Below, piece by piece: positions 1 through 7,450 of a stretch of DNA of 64,000 nucleotides. The DNA comes from Flavobacteriaceae bacterium (GTDB lineage: Bacteria; Bacteroidota; Bacteroidia; Flavobacteriales; Flavobacteriaceae): NCBI GenBank assembly GCA_018669795.1, contig JABHSQ010000015.1, positions 58,510-122,509 on the forward strand, in the 5' to 3' direction. Under the pieces are notes generated by a model. The model was not told the DNA's origin. It did no database searches and saw nothing but the letters and a program-made list of their open reading frames with translations. Position numbers and translations under genes: made by a program. Numbering within the stretch: the first letter of the stretch is position 1; the number at the start of each line of letters is the position of its first letter.

Positions 1-35
1 AACTTAACTTCAAGTTATAAACTTTAATTTTTGAT

Positions 36-43
36 TAGTTTTG
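36..43 (+). promoter_or_regulatory. Bacteroidota -7 promoter element before the first gene
   Basis: TAGTTTTG fits the Bacteroidota sigma-A -7 consensus TAnnTTTG and lies 35 bases before the ATG at 78. No clear TTG is seen at the expected -33 distance, so this is only a likely promoter. Confidence 0.35.
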
Positions 44-77
44 TCTCTTGATCTTTTTTTAATATTAATTTTAATCA

Positions 78-929
78 ATGAAGTTTTATTCAATTATAGC
101 GCTGGTGATTTTCATCACTAATAGCTATTCTCAAGATATAAATACACCCATAAACAAGGCGCACAAAAAAGGTGATTTTTTTTTAAGTTGGGGCTATAAT
201 TGGTCTTGGTATTCAAATTCTGATATTAAATTTGAAGGAGAAAATTACAATTTTGAATTAAAAAGTGTAAAAGCAGCAGATAGACAAACCCCTTTTACTT
301 TTGAAAATTATTTTCGATTTAATTCTATTACAATACCACAGTATAATTTAAGATTAGGATATTATTTTAAAAATAATTACAGTGTATCATTAGGTATTGA
401 TCACATGAAATATGTTGCTAGATCTGGTCAGCCTGTAAAGCTATCTGGAGAGATTGAAAACTCAGGGACCATCTATGACGGAGTTTATAATAATAAAACA
501 GTTTTACTAGAAAAGTTTTTTTTGGAGTTTGAGCATACAGATGGTTTAAACTATATTAATGCAGAGATTAGGAGATTTGATGATTTATTTACACTTCATA
601 AAAGTATAAAAATGAACCTTTTTTATGGAACTGGTATTGGTTTTATATATCCTAAAACAAATTCTCTTTTACTAAATAACGATCGCTATGATCAATTTAA
701 TTTAGCCGGTTACGGTTTACATGCACTTTTTGGAGTTGGTTTTACATTTTTCGAACATTTAATTATAAAAACAGAACTGAAAGGTGGTTATATTAATATG
801 CCAAATATTAGGACCACTTCTAATGAATCTGATAGTGCGAGCCAATCTTTCTTTTTTGGCCAATATAATTTTAGTATAGGTGGATCTTTTAATTTTTGTG
901 AGAACAAACAGAAAAAAGAGAAACAATAA
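78..929 (+). CDS. Outer-membrane beta-barrel protein, function unknown
   Basis: A 283-residue protein with an N-terminal signal peptide (hydrophobic stretch to about residue 17, then SYSQD, a typical flavobacterial signal-peptidase site). The rest alternates polar and aromatic residues, with repeated strands such as LRLGYYF and GYGLHALFGVGF and a final FSIGGSFNF strand, which suggests an 8-12 stranded outer-membrane barrel. I do not recognise a specific family. It stands alone: a candidate promoter precedes it and a decayed gene on the same strand follows. There is no Shine-Dalgarno sequence, as is normal in this group. It could be a general structural porin-like protein; no substrate can be inferred. 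Confidence 0.6.
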   Translation: MKFYSIIALVIFITNSYSQDINTPINKAHKKGDFFLSWGYNWSWYSNSDIKFEGENYNFELKSVKAADRQTPFTFENYFRFNSITIPQYNLRLGYYFKNNYSVSLGIDHMKYVARSGQPVKLSGEIENSGTIYDGVYNNKTVLLEKFFLEFEHTDGLNYINAEIRRFDDLFTLHKSIKMNLFYGTGIGFIYPKTNSLLLNNDRYDQFNLAGYGLHALFGVGFTFFEHLIIKTELKGGYINMPNIRTTSNESDSASQSFFFGQYNFSIGGSFNFCENKQKKEKQ

Positions 930-930
930 A

Positions 931-1094
931 TTATTGTTTACTGAATTTACTTATCGAAATATCAATTTTTCAGATAAAGAACTATGGAATGAAGAATGGT
1001 TCGCTGGTGGATATTTGTGGAAATGGTTTATCGACCATGAAAAGTAGGAGGGTTTGATAATCATATGTTTACTCCCCAAAACAAACCTGCATAA
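931..1094 (+). pseudogene. Decayed C-terminal tail of a GH113-like glycoside hydrolase
   Basis: Two adjacent frames together read like the conserved end of flavobacterial glycoside hydrolases of the GH113 type (TIM-barrel beta-mannanase-like). Frame 1 (from about 931 to a TAG at 1045) gives LLFTEFTYRN, then NEEWFAGGYLWKWFIDHEK. After a one-base shift at about 1044 the next frame gives VGGFDNHMFTPQNKPA and stops at 1092. No start codon or upstream catalytic barrel is present, and the helix normally lying between the TEF and EEWFAGG segments seems deleted. So this is a frameshifted, truncated remnant. The family assignment rests on remembered conservation of the WFAGGFLWKW and FTPQNKPA segments and was not searched. 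Confidence 0.6.
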
Positions 1095-1126
1095 AGTATC
1101 ATAAGAGCTAATTATTTGACAAATAA

Positions 1127-1834
1127 TTAAGAAGCAATATGTTTTTTGTAATAGTTATAAATATCTTCTGCGGATGCTCCCATCCAACGTTTTAAATAGA
1201 TGGTCAAAAAATGATATTGCAGGGCCCAGATACCTCTTCGTTCATATAGTCTGGCTGAAGTAACAATTGATTTTTGAATTACCTTAAACTGATTTCTTTT
1301 ATAAAGTTCATTAATCAAGATATTATCTTCATATATCATATAATTTTCATTAAAACCTCCAATTTCTTTAAATAATTCCTTGGTGATGTATTGACTTTGA
1401 TCACCTCCGCGACATGCTCTCCATTGAAATTTTGTGAGCCAAGAAGCCAATCTTAACCACCAATGATGATGATTAAATTCCATTTTAAAACAACCAGCTA
1501 GATTCCCTTTTTTAACCTCGTTAATAATTAATTGGTCAAAACCATTGGGAGGGAAACTGTCGGCATGAAGAAAATATAAAATAGTTCCAGTAGCTTTTTG
1601 TTTACCCAAATTCATTTGGGTTGCCCTACCTCTTTCTGAAGACATTAAAATTACTTTATCATTCAATAAATTAAAATCTGAAACCATTTTAAAAGATTCA
1701 TCTTTACTTCCTCCGTCAACAACAATTATCTCAGAAATATTAGTACTAGAAGAATTTTTAATTAAATACTGTAATAGTGAAACGATGGTTTTCGATTCAT
1801 TTAATATTGGAATAATAATGGATATTTTATTCAT
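1127..1834 (-). CDS. Family 2 glycosyltransferase, TIGR04283 (arsenosugar-associated) type
   Basis: A 235-residue GT-A fold glycosyltransferase: the N-terminal strand ISIIIPILNE is typical of GT2 enzymes, VDGGSKDE (residues 39-46) is the nucleotide-sugar binding region, and HADS (90-93) sits where the metal-binding DxD is expected, a variant usual in the TIGR04283 subfamily (rSAM/selenodomain-associated transferase 2). It is the last gene of the arsenosugar operon and overlaps the preceding DUF547 gene by 8 bases, so the two are almost certainly co-transcribed. From its position it may add or modify the aglycone of an arsenic-containing riboside. This is inference: donor and acceptor are unknown. 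Confidence 0.8.
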   Translation of the reverse strand: MNKISIIIPILNESKTIVSLLQYLIKNSSSTNISEIIVVDGGSKDESFKMVSDFNLLNDKVILMSSERGRATQMNLGKQKATGTILYFLHADSFPPNGFDQLIINEVKKGNLAGCFKMEFNHHHWWLRLASWLTKFQWRACRGGDQSQYITKELFKEIGGFNENYMIYEDNILINELYKRNQFKVIQKSIVTSARLYERRGIWALQYHFLTIYLKRWMGASAEDIYNYYKKHIAS

Positions 1835-2573
1835 TTAAATTCCAATCATAATCTTTATAAGATTTTTTAGCATTTTGTGAAATGGTAATTTCAGCATATT
1901 TATTTAAAAAATCTATTAATGAACCTTCATTTTTAAAATCTTTAGCAAACCACTTAAATATTTTAGATATTTCAATACTATTTTCAGTTAAATTATTTCG
2001 CATTGGATCTGCTAAAAACTCTTTTGTCGCACTATTTAATTTACTATCTAAATTAGAAACTTCAAAAGCTGCATTTTGTAATTTTGGGCAGGATACAGAG
2101 GCGCATACAATACCGAAGTGAATTCTAGGGTCATTCATTTTCCGAAGAATTTCATGTTCAATTTCATTTAAAGAAAACGTTTTATCTCCTAGGTTTATAA
2201 ATTCAATATCCCAAGGGTTTTCTATATCTTTGATACTTGAAATTGGGTAGTTGTTTGTAATTAGTTGAATTGTAAATGCATTATACGCATTTATCCAATA
2301 AGCCATTTTTCCATCTTTAGACCAAGAATCATTAGGCATGTCTTTAGAAAGAGAAGTTAAATAGGATTTTAATTTTAGCTCATCCTTTTTAAAACCCTTA
2401 TAATTTACATTTCCTTTTTCTGAAACATGTTGTTGAAGAAGAACATTCCAATCGGAATGATTAAAAACTTCCACTATTTCAACTTCAGAAACTGGTCGAT
2501 TCAACTCCTTTTTATAAACGTCAATTGAATTGAAAACCAGTGCCATTGATAGCATTAAAATACTAAAACCCAT
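1827..2573 (-). CDS. DUF547 domain protein, exported
   Basis: A 248-residue protein with a hydrophobic N-terminus (first 16 residues) that looks like a signal peptide or anchor, followed by the DUF547 domain. The diagnostic motifs are AYWINAYNAF near residue 92 and DPRIHFGIVCAS followed by SCP near residues 148-163. The biochemical role of DUF547 is not known; a cysteine/histidine-rich conserved core suggests an enzyme. It lies 68 bases after arsM and overlaps the TIGR04283 glycosyltransferase by 8 bases, so it belongs to the arsenosugar operon. A periplasmic task connected with arsenical products is plausible but unproven. Confidence 0.75.
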   Translation of the reverse strand: MGFSILMLSMALVFNSIDVYKKELNRPVSEVEIVEVFNHSDWNVLLQQHVSEKGNVNYKGFKKDELKLKSYLTSLSKDMPNDSWSKDGKMAYWINAYNAFTIQLITNNYPISSIKDIENPWDIEFINLGDKTFSLNEIEHEILRKMNDPRIHFGIVCASVSCPKLQNAAFEVSNLDSKLNSATKEFLADPMRNNLTENSIEISKIFKWFAKDFKNEGSLIDFLNKYAEITISQNAKKSYKDYDWNLNE

Positions 2574-2641
2574 AAAATTTATTCTTTCTTTATTGATTAT
2601 TAAGTCGGAAAAATATAATCAATCTTAACATTAATAATTAA

Positions 2642-3610
2642 TTAGCAGCAACCACCACCATCGTAATGAAAAGTAGATTCAGATATATGGATGTCATTTC
2701 TGTCTAAATCTTTTAATTGCCCTGCTGTTTTATCACATATGGCTATAGGCTGATTTTTTAATAAAACATGTCCTTTTTTATCATCGAAATAATCTTCCTT
2801 TCCATAATAGATAGCTGCTTTCCCAGTAAATATACATGGGCCATCAGGTAAGACAGGATCTTTAATTGCTGCTATTTCAATGCTTTCAATATAAATTAAT
2901 TCTTTGGTAGGATAGCTTTTAGGATCTAAAATACGATACGGCTTGCGAGCCCTAATTTCAATGGTGCCAAAGCCAACATCGGTCAATGCTTTTATATATT
3001 CACTGATCGGTAAACTACCACTTAAACATAAGGCACGCAATCTATCATCATTTCTTAATTCATCGTTCATAGGTTGTTCGCACGTAGGATCACTCATTAC
3101 TAACCTGCCATTTGGCTTTAAAACCCGATACATTTCTTCAATAGCACGTTTTAAATCTTCCGCTTTAAAAATATTAAATAAACAGTTTTGAGCAGCAACA
3201 TCGATAGTATTGGTTGCAACTGTAAGGTTTAAGGCATCGCCCTTTTTTAAATCTACAAATTCACTTTTAAACCAAGGGTTTAATGCTTCTGCCTCTTTAA
3301 AGTTCTTCCTTGAGGCTTCTAGCATTTCATCCACTACATCGACTCCAATAACTCCTCCTTTTTGGCGAGAAAAGTAGGAGAACTGAAGTAGTTCCATACC
3401 GCCACCTACACCAACATATAGTATTTTAGGATTGTTTGTTAAATCGCGAGCATTTACAGTACTCCCGCAACCGTAATTCATCTCTTGCATTATTTTCGGT
3501 ATTTTTAATCCAGGTAATTCCCAAATTGGATTGGTGGTGCAACACAAGCCAATATCGGGTGTCAATGCAGCATCTTTATATACGTCGTGAGTAGTTTGTA
3601 AATAGCTCAT
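2642..3610 (-). CDS. arsM: Arsenosugar-type arsenite methyltransferase ArsM
   Basis: A 322-residue SAM-dependent methyltransferase of the arsenosugar ArsM subfamily, which makes methylated trivalent arsenicals such as dimethylarsenite from arsenite. The start is well supported because the conserved N-terminal block begins at once, with LTPDIGLCC (Cys23, Cys24) and NYGCGS (Cys48). SAM motif I is VGVGGG (66-71), followed by the acidic GVDVVDEM. Further cysteines, Cys143, Cys177 and Cys195, are candidates for binding As(III). The protein ends in GGGCC, an unusual double-cysteine tail that could also hold arsenic. It lies 12 bases after the purine nucleoside phosphorylase. Subfamily assignment is strong because arsS and the TIGR04282/04283 enzymes are in the same operon. 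Confidence 0.9.
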   Translation of the reverse strand: MSYLQTTHDVYKDAALTPDIGLCCTTNPIWELPGLKIPKIMQEMNYGCGSTVNARDLTNNPKILYVGVGGGMELLQFSYFSRQKGGVIGVDVVDEMLEASRKNFKEAEALNPWFKSEFVDLKKGDALNLTVATNTIDVAAQNCLFNIFKAEDLKRAIEEMYRVLKPNGRLVMSDPTCEQPMNDELRNDDRLRALCLSGSLPISEYIKALTDVGFGTIEIRARKPYRILDPKSYPTKELIYIESIEIAAIKDPVLPDGPCIFTGKAAIYYGKEDYFDDKKGHVLLKNQPIAICDKTAGQLKDLDRNDIHISESTFHYDGGGCC

Positions 3611-3622
3611 ATTAAATTCTCT

Positions 3623-4435
3623 TTATAATTCTTTAATTAACTCTTTAAATAACAAGATCATATCGGGTTCTGCTTTTTCAGCAATTTCAATAATTTCTTG
3701 AATATTTACAGCTTTTAAGTTATCTGGGTCGCATTCATCGGTGATCACAGAAACTGCAGACACTGGTAAATTTAAATGATTTGCCACAATAATTTCTGGC
3801 ACGGTGCTCATTCCAACAGCATCTGCTCCGATAATTCCTAAATAACGATATTCTGCACGTGTTTCTAATTGCGGGCCCATAACACTTGCGTAAACACCTT
3901 TTTGAATGGTAATATTATTTTGTTTAGCAATAACTTCTATTTTTTTATTCATGATTGCATCATAGGGTTGGTTTAAATCTACAAAACGATTTCCCATTTC
4001 TTCGATCCCTTTAAATGCGAGTGGGGAGCCTCCTTGTAAATTAATATGATCATCAATTAGCATAAGTTCCCCTTTATTATAACCTTTATTGATAGCTCCT
4101 GCTGCATTACTTACCAATAGTTTTTTAATGCCTAATTCATGCATTACTCTAATTGGGAATGTAACCTCATAGGCTGAATAACCTTCATATAAATGAAACC
4201 TACCTTGCATCACAACCACTTTTTTTCCTTCTAAAGTTCCATAAATTAACTTTCCTTGATGAAATTCAACAGTTGTAGTTGGAAAATTGGGAATTTGTTT
4301 ATAGCTAGCAAAAGTTTCTTTATTTATTTCATCAACAAATTTACCTAGTCCTGTTCCTAATACTATCCCTATTTCAGGAGTGTCAAACCCTTTTTCTTTT
4401 AAATAAGCTACAGCTTCTTGTATGTGTTTTTTCAT
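3623..4435 (-). CDS. Purine nucleoside phosphorylase
   Basis: A 270-residue trimeric-type (PNP/MTAP superfamily) purine nucleoside phosphorylase: VLGTGLGKF near residue 25 binds phosphate, GRFHLYEGY near 80, SNAAGAIN near 115 and DAVGMSTVPE near 205 form the nucleoside pocket. It splits purine nucleosides with phosphate to give base plus ribose 1-phosphate. It sits 12 bases before arsM and 14 bases after the TIGR04282 transferase, inside the arsenosugar operon. A reasonable inference is that it removes adenine from the 5'-deoxy-5'-arsenyl adenosine made by ArsS, though it may equally serve general salvage. Its length is normal for the family. Confidence 0.85.
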   Translation of the reverse strand: MKKHIQEAVAYLKEKGFDTPEIGIVLGTGLGKFVDEINKETFASYKQIPNFPTTTVEFHQGKLIYGTLEGKKVVVMQGRFHLYEGYSAYEVTFPIRVMHELGIKKLLVSNAAGAINKGYNKGELMLIDDHINLQGGSPLAFKGIEEMGNRFVDLNQPYDAIMNKKIEVIAKQNNITIQKGVYASVMGPQLETRAEYRYLGIIGADAVGMSTVPEIIVANHLNLPVSAVSVITDECDPDNLKAVNIQEIIEIAEKAEPDMILLFKELIKEL

Positions 4436-4449
4436 AGTATTTATGTTAA

Positions 4450-5064
4450 TTATTTTTTTATTAAAAATTGATTAAAAACTTCCATGTTTTTAATATCGTC
4501 ATATATGTCAATGTCATTTTTTTCAGATAATAAAACTACTACATTTTCTTTTAAATCTTCGATGGTATCATTGAATACAGTATCCGTTCCCCAATTTTTA
4601 TTTTCAAATATATTTTTATTTAATTGCCTCATGCCTAATAAGTAATATCCGCCATCTTTAGCAGGACCTATAACATAAGAACTCGTTTTAAGAGAGATAA
4701 ATGAATCTTCTATATCTTGTGAATTAAGTTCGTAAATATCACTTCCAACTATGACTATTTTTTGATATCCTTTTTTAAAAAGTAAATCAAATGCATTTTG
4801 CATTCGTTCTCCTAAATTCTTTCCGTTTTGTAATTCTTTTTTAAAAATGGATGGATTCCAAGCATCATTTTTCTGAATATTTTCTGAATAAAAAACATAT
4901 TTATTTGCATTTATTGTGGAGGTTATTTTAACAGTATGATGGATTAATAATTTATAAATCTCCAGGGCCGATTGATTTCCTATAGTGGCGGCAAGACGTG
5001 TTTTTACCTTTCCAAGTTCTGGGTTGCGAGTAAAAATTATTAATGCATTTTTTGATGCTGTCAT
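4450..5064 (-). CDS. TIGR04282 family (CofC-like) transferase, arsenosugar-associated
   Basis: About 204 residues with the nucleotidyl/glycosyl-transferase fold of the rSAM/selenodomain-associated transferase 1 family (TIGR04282, CofC-like). Motifs: FTRNPELGKVKTRLA near the N-terminus, GSDIYEL near residue 90 and GPAKDGGYYLLGM near 120. I place the start at the internal Met (5064), one base after the rhodanese stop codon; the upstream Met at 5085 would add seven non-conserved residues overlapping the rhodanese. The tight TAA-N-ATG junction resembles the one between arsS and the rhodanese. Its likely task is sugar or nucleotide activation in arsenosugar assembly (inference). Confidence 0.8.
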   Translation of the reverse strand: MTASKNALIIFTRNPELGKVKTRLAATIGNQSALEIYKLLIHHTVKITSTINANKYVFYSENIQKNDAWNPSIFKKELQNGKNLGERMQNAFDLLFKKGYQKIVIVGSDIYELNSQDIEDSFISLKTSSYVIGPAKDGGYYLLGMRQLNKNIFENKNWGTDTVFNDTIEDLKENVVVLLSEKNDIDIYDDIKNMEVFNQFLIKK

Positions 5065-5065
5065 A

Positions 5066-5569
5066 TTAATAAATAGGGTTTCCATTTAATAACCACCGAC
5101 TCCATTGTTTAGAATATGTATGAATGTTATTGGTCTTTTGTTGGGTTGAATCGATCACCTTGTATTCTTTATTTTTCCATTCACAAATCCCACCATAAAG
5201 ACTTTTAACATCTTTATAACCCGCTTTTTTAAGTTGAGCAGCTATCATTTCAGACCGTATTCCTAGAGTACAATAAATGACAATAGGAGTTTCTTTATTT
5301 TTGACAAACTTAAAAATATTTTCCATTGAAAAAACATCAAAACCAACTGAAATAGCAGATTCAATATGACTAACTTTATATTCTTGGAGTTCTCTACTGT
5401 CTAAAATTATTACTTCATTTTTGGATTGCTGCATCCTTAGTTCCGTTGCAGAAATATATGGAATATCACTTTTATGATGCTTTTTTAAAACTTCATTTAA
5501 TGATTCTTGTGCAACACCAATTTGAATCACTAAAAAAAAAGCCAGTATGGATATTATTTTTAGTTTCAT
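5066..5569 (-). CDS. Periplasmic rhodanese-like sulfurtransferase domain protein
   Basis: 167 residues from the ATG at 5569: a signal peptide (LAFFLVIQIGVAQ, cleavage near residue 20), then one rhodanese domain with the active-site loop CTLGIRSE (Cys100). The longer open frame from 5641 starts inside arsS and lacks a signal peptide, so it is rejected; the ATG lies one base after the arsS stop. Rhodaneses carry a persulfide or bind oxyanions on the loop cysteine; an arsenate-reductase-like or thioarsenical task is conceivable here because of the operon, but nothing in the sequence proves it. Confidence 0.8.
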   Translation of the reverse strand: MKLKIISILAFFLVIQIGVAQESLNEVLKKHHKSDIPYISATELRMQQSKNEVIILDSRELQEYKVSHIESAISVGFDVFSMENIFKFVKNKETPIVIYCTLGIRSEMIAAQLKKAGYKDVKSLYGGICEWKNKEYKVIDSTQQKTNNIHTYSKQWSRWLLNGNPIY

Positions 5570-5570
5570 T

Positions 5571-6647
5571 TTATGAGATTCCTGCAGAGGCAGGAATAAC
5601 AGTTCCTTGACAACTACTTCCAGCACCTGCAGTACATCCATAACAATGTTGTGAAGTAATTATAGTCCTATTGTTTAATACTTCTTCATTGTATTCTGAA
5701 ATGTGTTTTACGGAACTTGCTACTTTAAGTTTTAACATCTGATTAAAATCACAATCGTATAAATAGCCATCCCAACTTACAGAAATTGTATTGGTACACA
5801 TAACATTTTGAACCGCTGAAGGATTGTAGGCATCGACTAAACTATACATGTAATCTTCGTAATTTTCGGAGGCAATTAAATAATCTAAAAACCTTGAAAC
5901 AGGTAGGTTAGTAATGGTAAATAAATTATGAAATTGTATGCCAAAATCTTCTAGAAGTGCATTTTTAAAATCCCTTTCCATACTCACTTGATCTCCTGGT
6001 AAAAAAGCGCCACTGGGATTGTAAACCAAATCAAGTTTTAGATTACTATTTGGCATTCCATATCCCAGCGAATTAAGATCCTGTAATGCTTTGATAGATT
6101 TATCAAAAACACCACTTCCTCTTTGTTTGTCTGTTTTGCCTCTTGTCCAATGTGGCATTGAACTTACTATATGGATGTTATACTTTTTGAAAAAATTAGG
6201 TAAATCGTAGTACTTCTTATTCGCCCTAATGATCGTTAAGTTACTACGAACTATAAAGTCTTTTATCCCAGTTTTTGAGGCTTCATCTACAAACCACCTA
6301 AAGTTTGGATTCATTTCGGGAGCACCACCCGTAAGATCTAACGTAGTGGCATTTGTGTTTTTTATAACCTCTAAACATTGTAACATAGTTTTCTTAGTCA
6401 TAATTTCTTTGCGATCAGGTCCTGCGTCTACATGGCAATGTTCACAAACTTGGTTACACATATAACCTAAATTAATTTGGAGTACTTCTAGTTTTTTTGG
6501 ACGCAATGGAAATTGACCAGTTTCTTCAATTTTTTTTGCAAAAGTAGGAAGTTCTTGATCACTAAAAATCCCATTAGATAGGATTTCTAAATGCCTCTGA
6601 GCATTTGCTAATTCTTTATTTTGTTTTTTAAGAGATTTTGTGTGCAT
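5571..6647 (-). CDS. arsS: Arsenosugar radical SAM enzyme ArsS (radical SAM/Cys-rich protein)
   Basis: A 358-residue radical SAM enzyme with the 4Fe-4S motif CNQVCEHC (Cys64, Cys68, Cys71), the GGAPEMN segment near residue 105 and the C-terminal Cys-rich motif CYGCTAGAGSSC (Cys335, Cys338, Cys346) that marks the rSAM/Cys-rich family. Characterised cyanobacterial ArsS joins dimethylarsenite to the 5'-deoxyadenosyl group of SAM, giving 5'-deoxy-5'-dimethylarsinoyl-adenosine. Oddity: the last nine residues, VIPASAGIS, are encoded by a 20-base GC-rich palindrome (5578-5597) that looks like a mobile repeat, so the natural C-terminus has been replaced just after the last cysteine. Catalytic parts are intact and the enzyme is probably functional. 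Confidence 0.9.
   Translation of the reverse strand: MHTKSLKKQNKELANAQRHLEILSNGIFSDQELPTFAKKIEETGQFPLRPKKLEVLQINLGYMCNQVCEHCHVDAGPDRKEIMTKKTMLQCLEVIKNTNATTLDLTGGAPEMNPNFRWFVDEASKTGIKDFIVRSNLTIIRANKKYYDLPNFFKKYNIHIVSSMPHWTRGKTDKQRGSGVFDKSIKALQDLNSLGYGMPNSNLKLDLVYNPSGAFLPGDQVSMERDFKNALLEDFGIQFHNLFTITNLPVSRFLDYLIASENYEDYMYSLVDAYNPSAVQNVMCTNTISVSWDGYLYDCDFNQMLKLKVASSVKHISEYNEEVLNNRTIITSQHCYGCTAGAGSSCQGTVIPASAGIS
5578..5597. repeat. GC-rich palindromic repeat (REP-like) inside the arsS 3' end
   Basis: A perfect 8-base inverted repeat, ATTCCTGC and GCAGGAAT, around the loop AGAG, with GAG before and AACA after. It is GC-rich in an AT-rich region and of the form GAGATTCCTGC-loop-GCAGGAATnACA, seen as dispersed palindromes in many bacteria. 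It lies in frame in arsS and encodes part of the final nine residues. It could also form an RNA hairpin at the arsS-rhodanese junction. Confidence 0.65.
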
Positions 6648-6724
6648 TAGGATTAAAAGCTTGCTTTAAGCAATATTTTTTAGAAAATTAATAAATGGTT
6701 TAAGTCATAAACTAGTTTTACTTC

Positions 6725-7063
6725 TTACATGCTTAATTTATCATATTTATTCATCATTTGAACACCATGTACTAAGGTGGCACCACTTTCAATAGCAGCT
6801 CCTACATGAACGGCTTCCATCATCTCTTCTTTTGTGATTCCTTTTTGCAAACCATCTTTGGTGTAAGCATCTATACAATAAGGGCATTTAACCACGTGAG
6901 ATACTGCTAAAGCGATTAATGATTTTTCACGAGCTGTAAGTGCTCCTTCTTCAAAAACTTTTCCGTAATAATCAAAAAATTTTGTTCCTAACTCCTCATT
7001 CCATTCCGTTATTTTTCCAAATTTTCGTAAATCTTTTGGGTCGTAATAAGTATTGTCTCCCAT
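6725..7063 (-). CDS. AhpD-like (carboxymuconolactone decarboxylase family) protein, arsenosugar-associated
   Basis: A 112-residue all-helical AhpD/CMD family protein with the redox motif CPYC (Cys60, Cys63) followed by IDAYTKDG, as in the peroxidase-like protein that accompanies arsenosugar clusters. It is the first gene of the operon as read on the minus strand; 77 bases separate it from arsS. A thiol-based reductase or peroxidase acting on arsenicals is the usual guess. Upstream (7064-7255) there is no full TAnnTTTG promoter that I can see, and no ArsR gene or obvious ArsR-type dyad, so regulation is unknown. Confidence 0.8.
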   Translation of the reverse strand: MGDNTYYDPKDLRKFGKITEWNEELGTKFFDYYGKVFEEGALTAREKSLIALAVSHVVKCPYCIDAYTKDGLQKGITKEEMMEAVHVGAAIESGATLVHGVQMMNKYDKLSM

Positions 7064-7255
7064 AATATTATGTATTCATATTTTATCTGTTTAGATATAG
7101 TTAAGATTCTATTTTTAAAGATGTGTTATACTCTGCATATTCTTGTATAATTAGATATAATATAATAGGTAAATTTTACAATAATATTAAAAGAAAAAAT
7201 CAGCAAAACTTTTTTTAAATATATACTAAAGCGCTTAATTTCTTTTTCTGTCTTG

Positions 7256-7450
7256 TTATTTTCTTTTGTTTTTTTTATTTAGTTTTTGAAACTTATCAAA
7301 CAAAATAAATAAAATAATCGAAATCAAAACTATTCCTAGTGAAATCAAATTAGATATAATTCCTCGATTTGATTCAAAACTCGTATGAGCAAAAACAGGT
7401 ATAGGTGTTATTAGAAAAGACATGTATATGAGTGTTATTTTAATTTTCAT
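7256..7450 (-). CDS. Small membrane protein, unknown function
   Basis: A 64-residue protein with a hydrophobic N-terminus resembling a signal peptide (ending VFAHTS near residue 23), one further membrane helix (residues about 31-50) and a lysine-rich tail. It overlaps the HXXEE gene by 11 bases, which supports translational coupling and a shared membrane function. No family recognised. It is 192 bases from the arsenosugar operon, so membership of that operon is doubtful. Confidence 0.5.
   Translation of the reverse strand: MKIKITLIYMSFLITPIPVFAHTSFESNRGIISNLISLGIVLISIILFILFDKFQKLNKKNKRK

Noticed and set aside
1110..1128. AATTATTT-GAC-AAATAATT hairpin at the end of the arsenosugar operon as a terminator
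   Set aside because: The stem is all A-T, overlaps the stop codon and lacks a T-run, so it is too weak to call.
5570..5641. Longer start for the rhodanese gene (from 5641)
   Set aside because: It would begin inside arsS over the palindrome and bury the clear signal peptide that starts at 5569.
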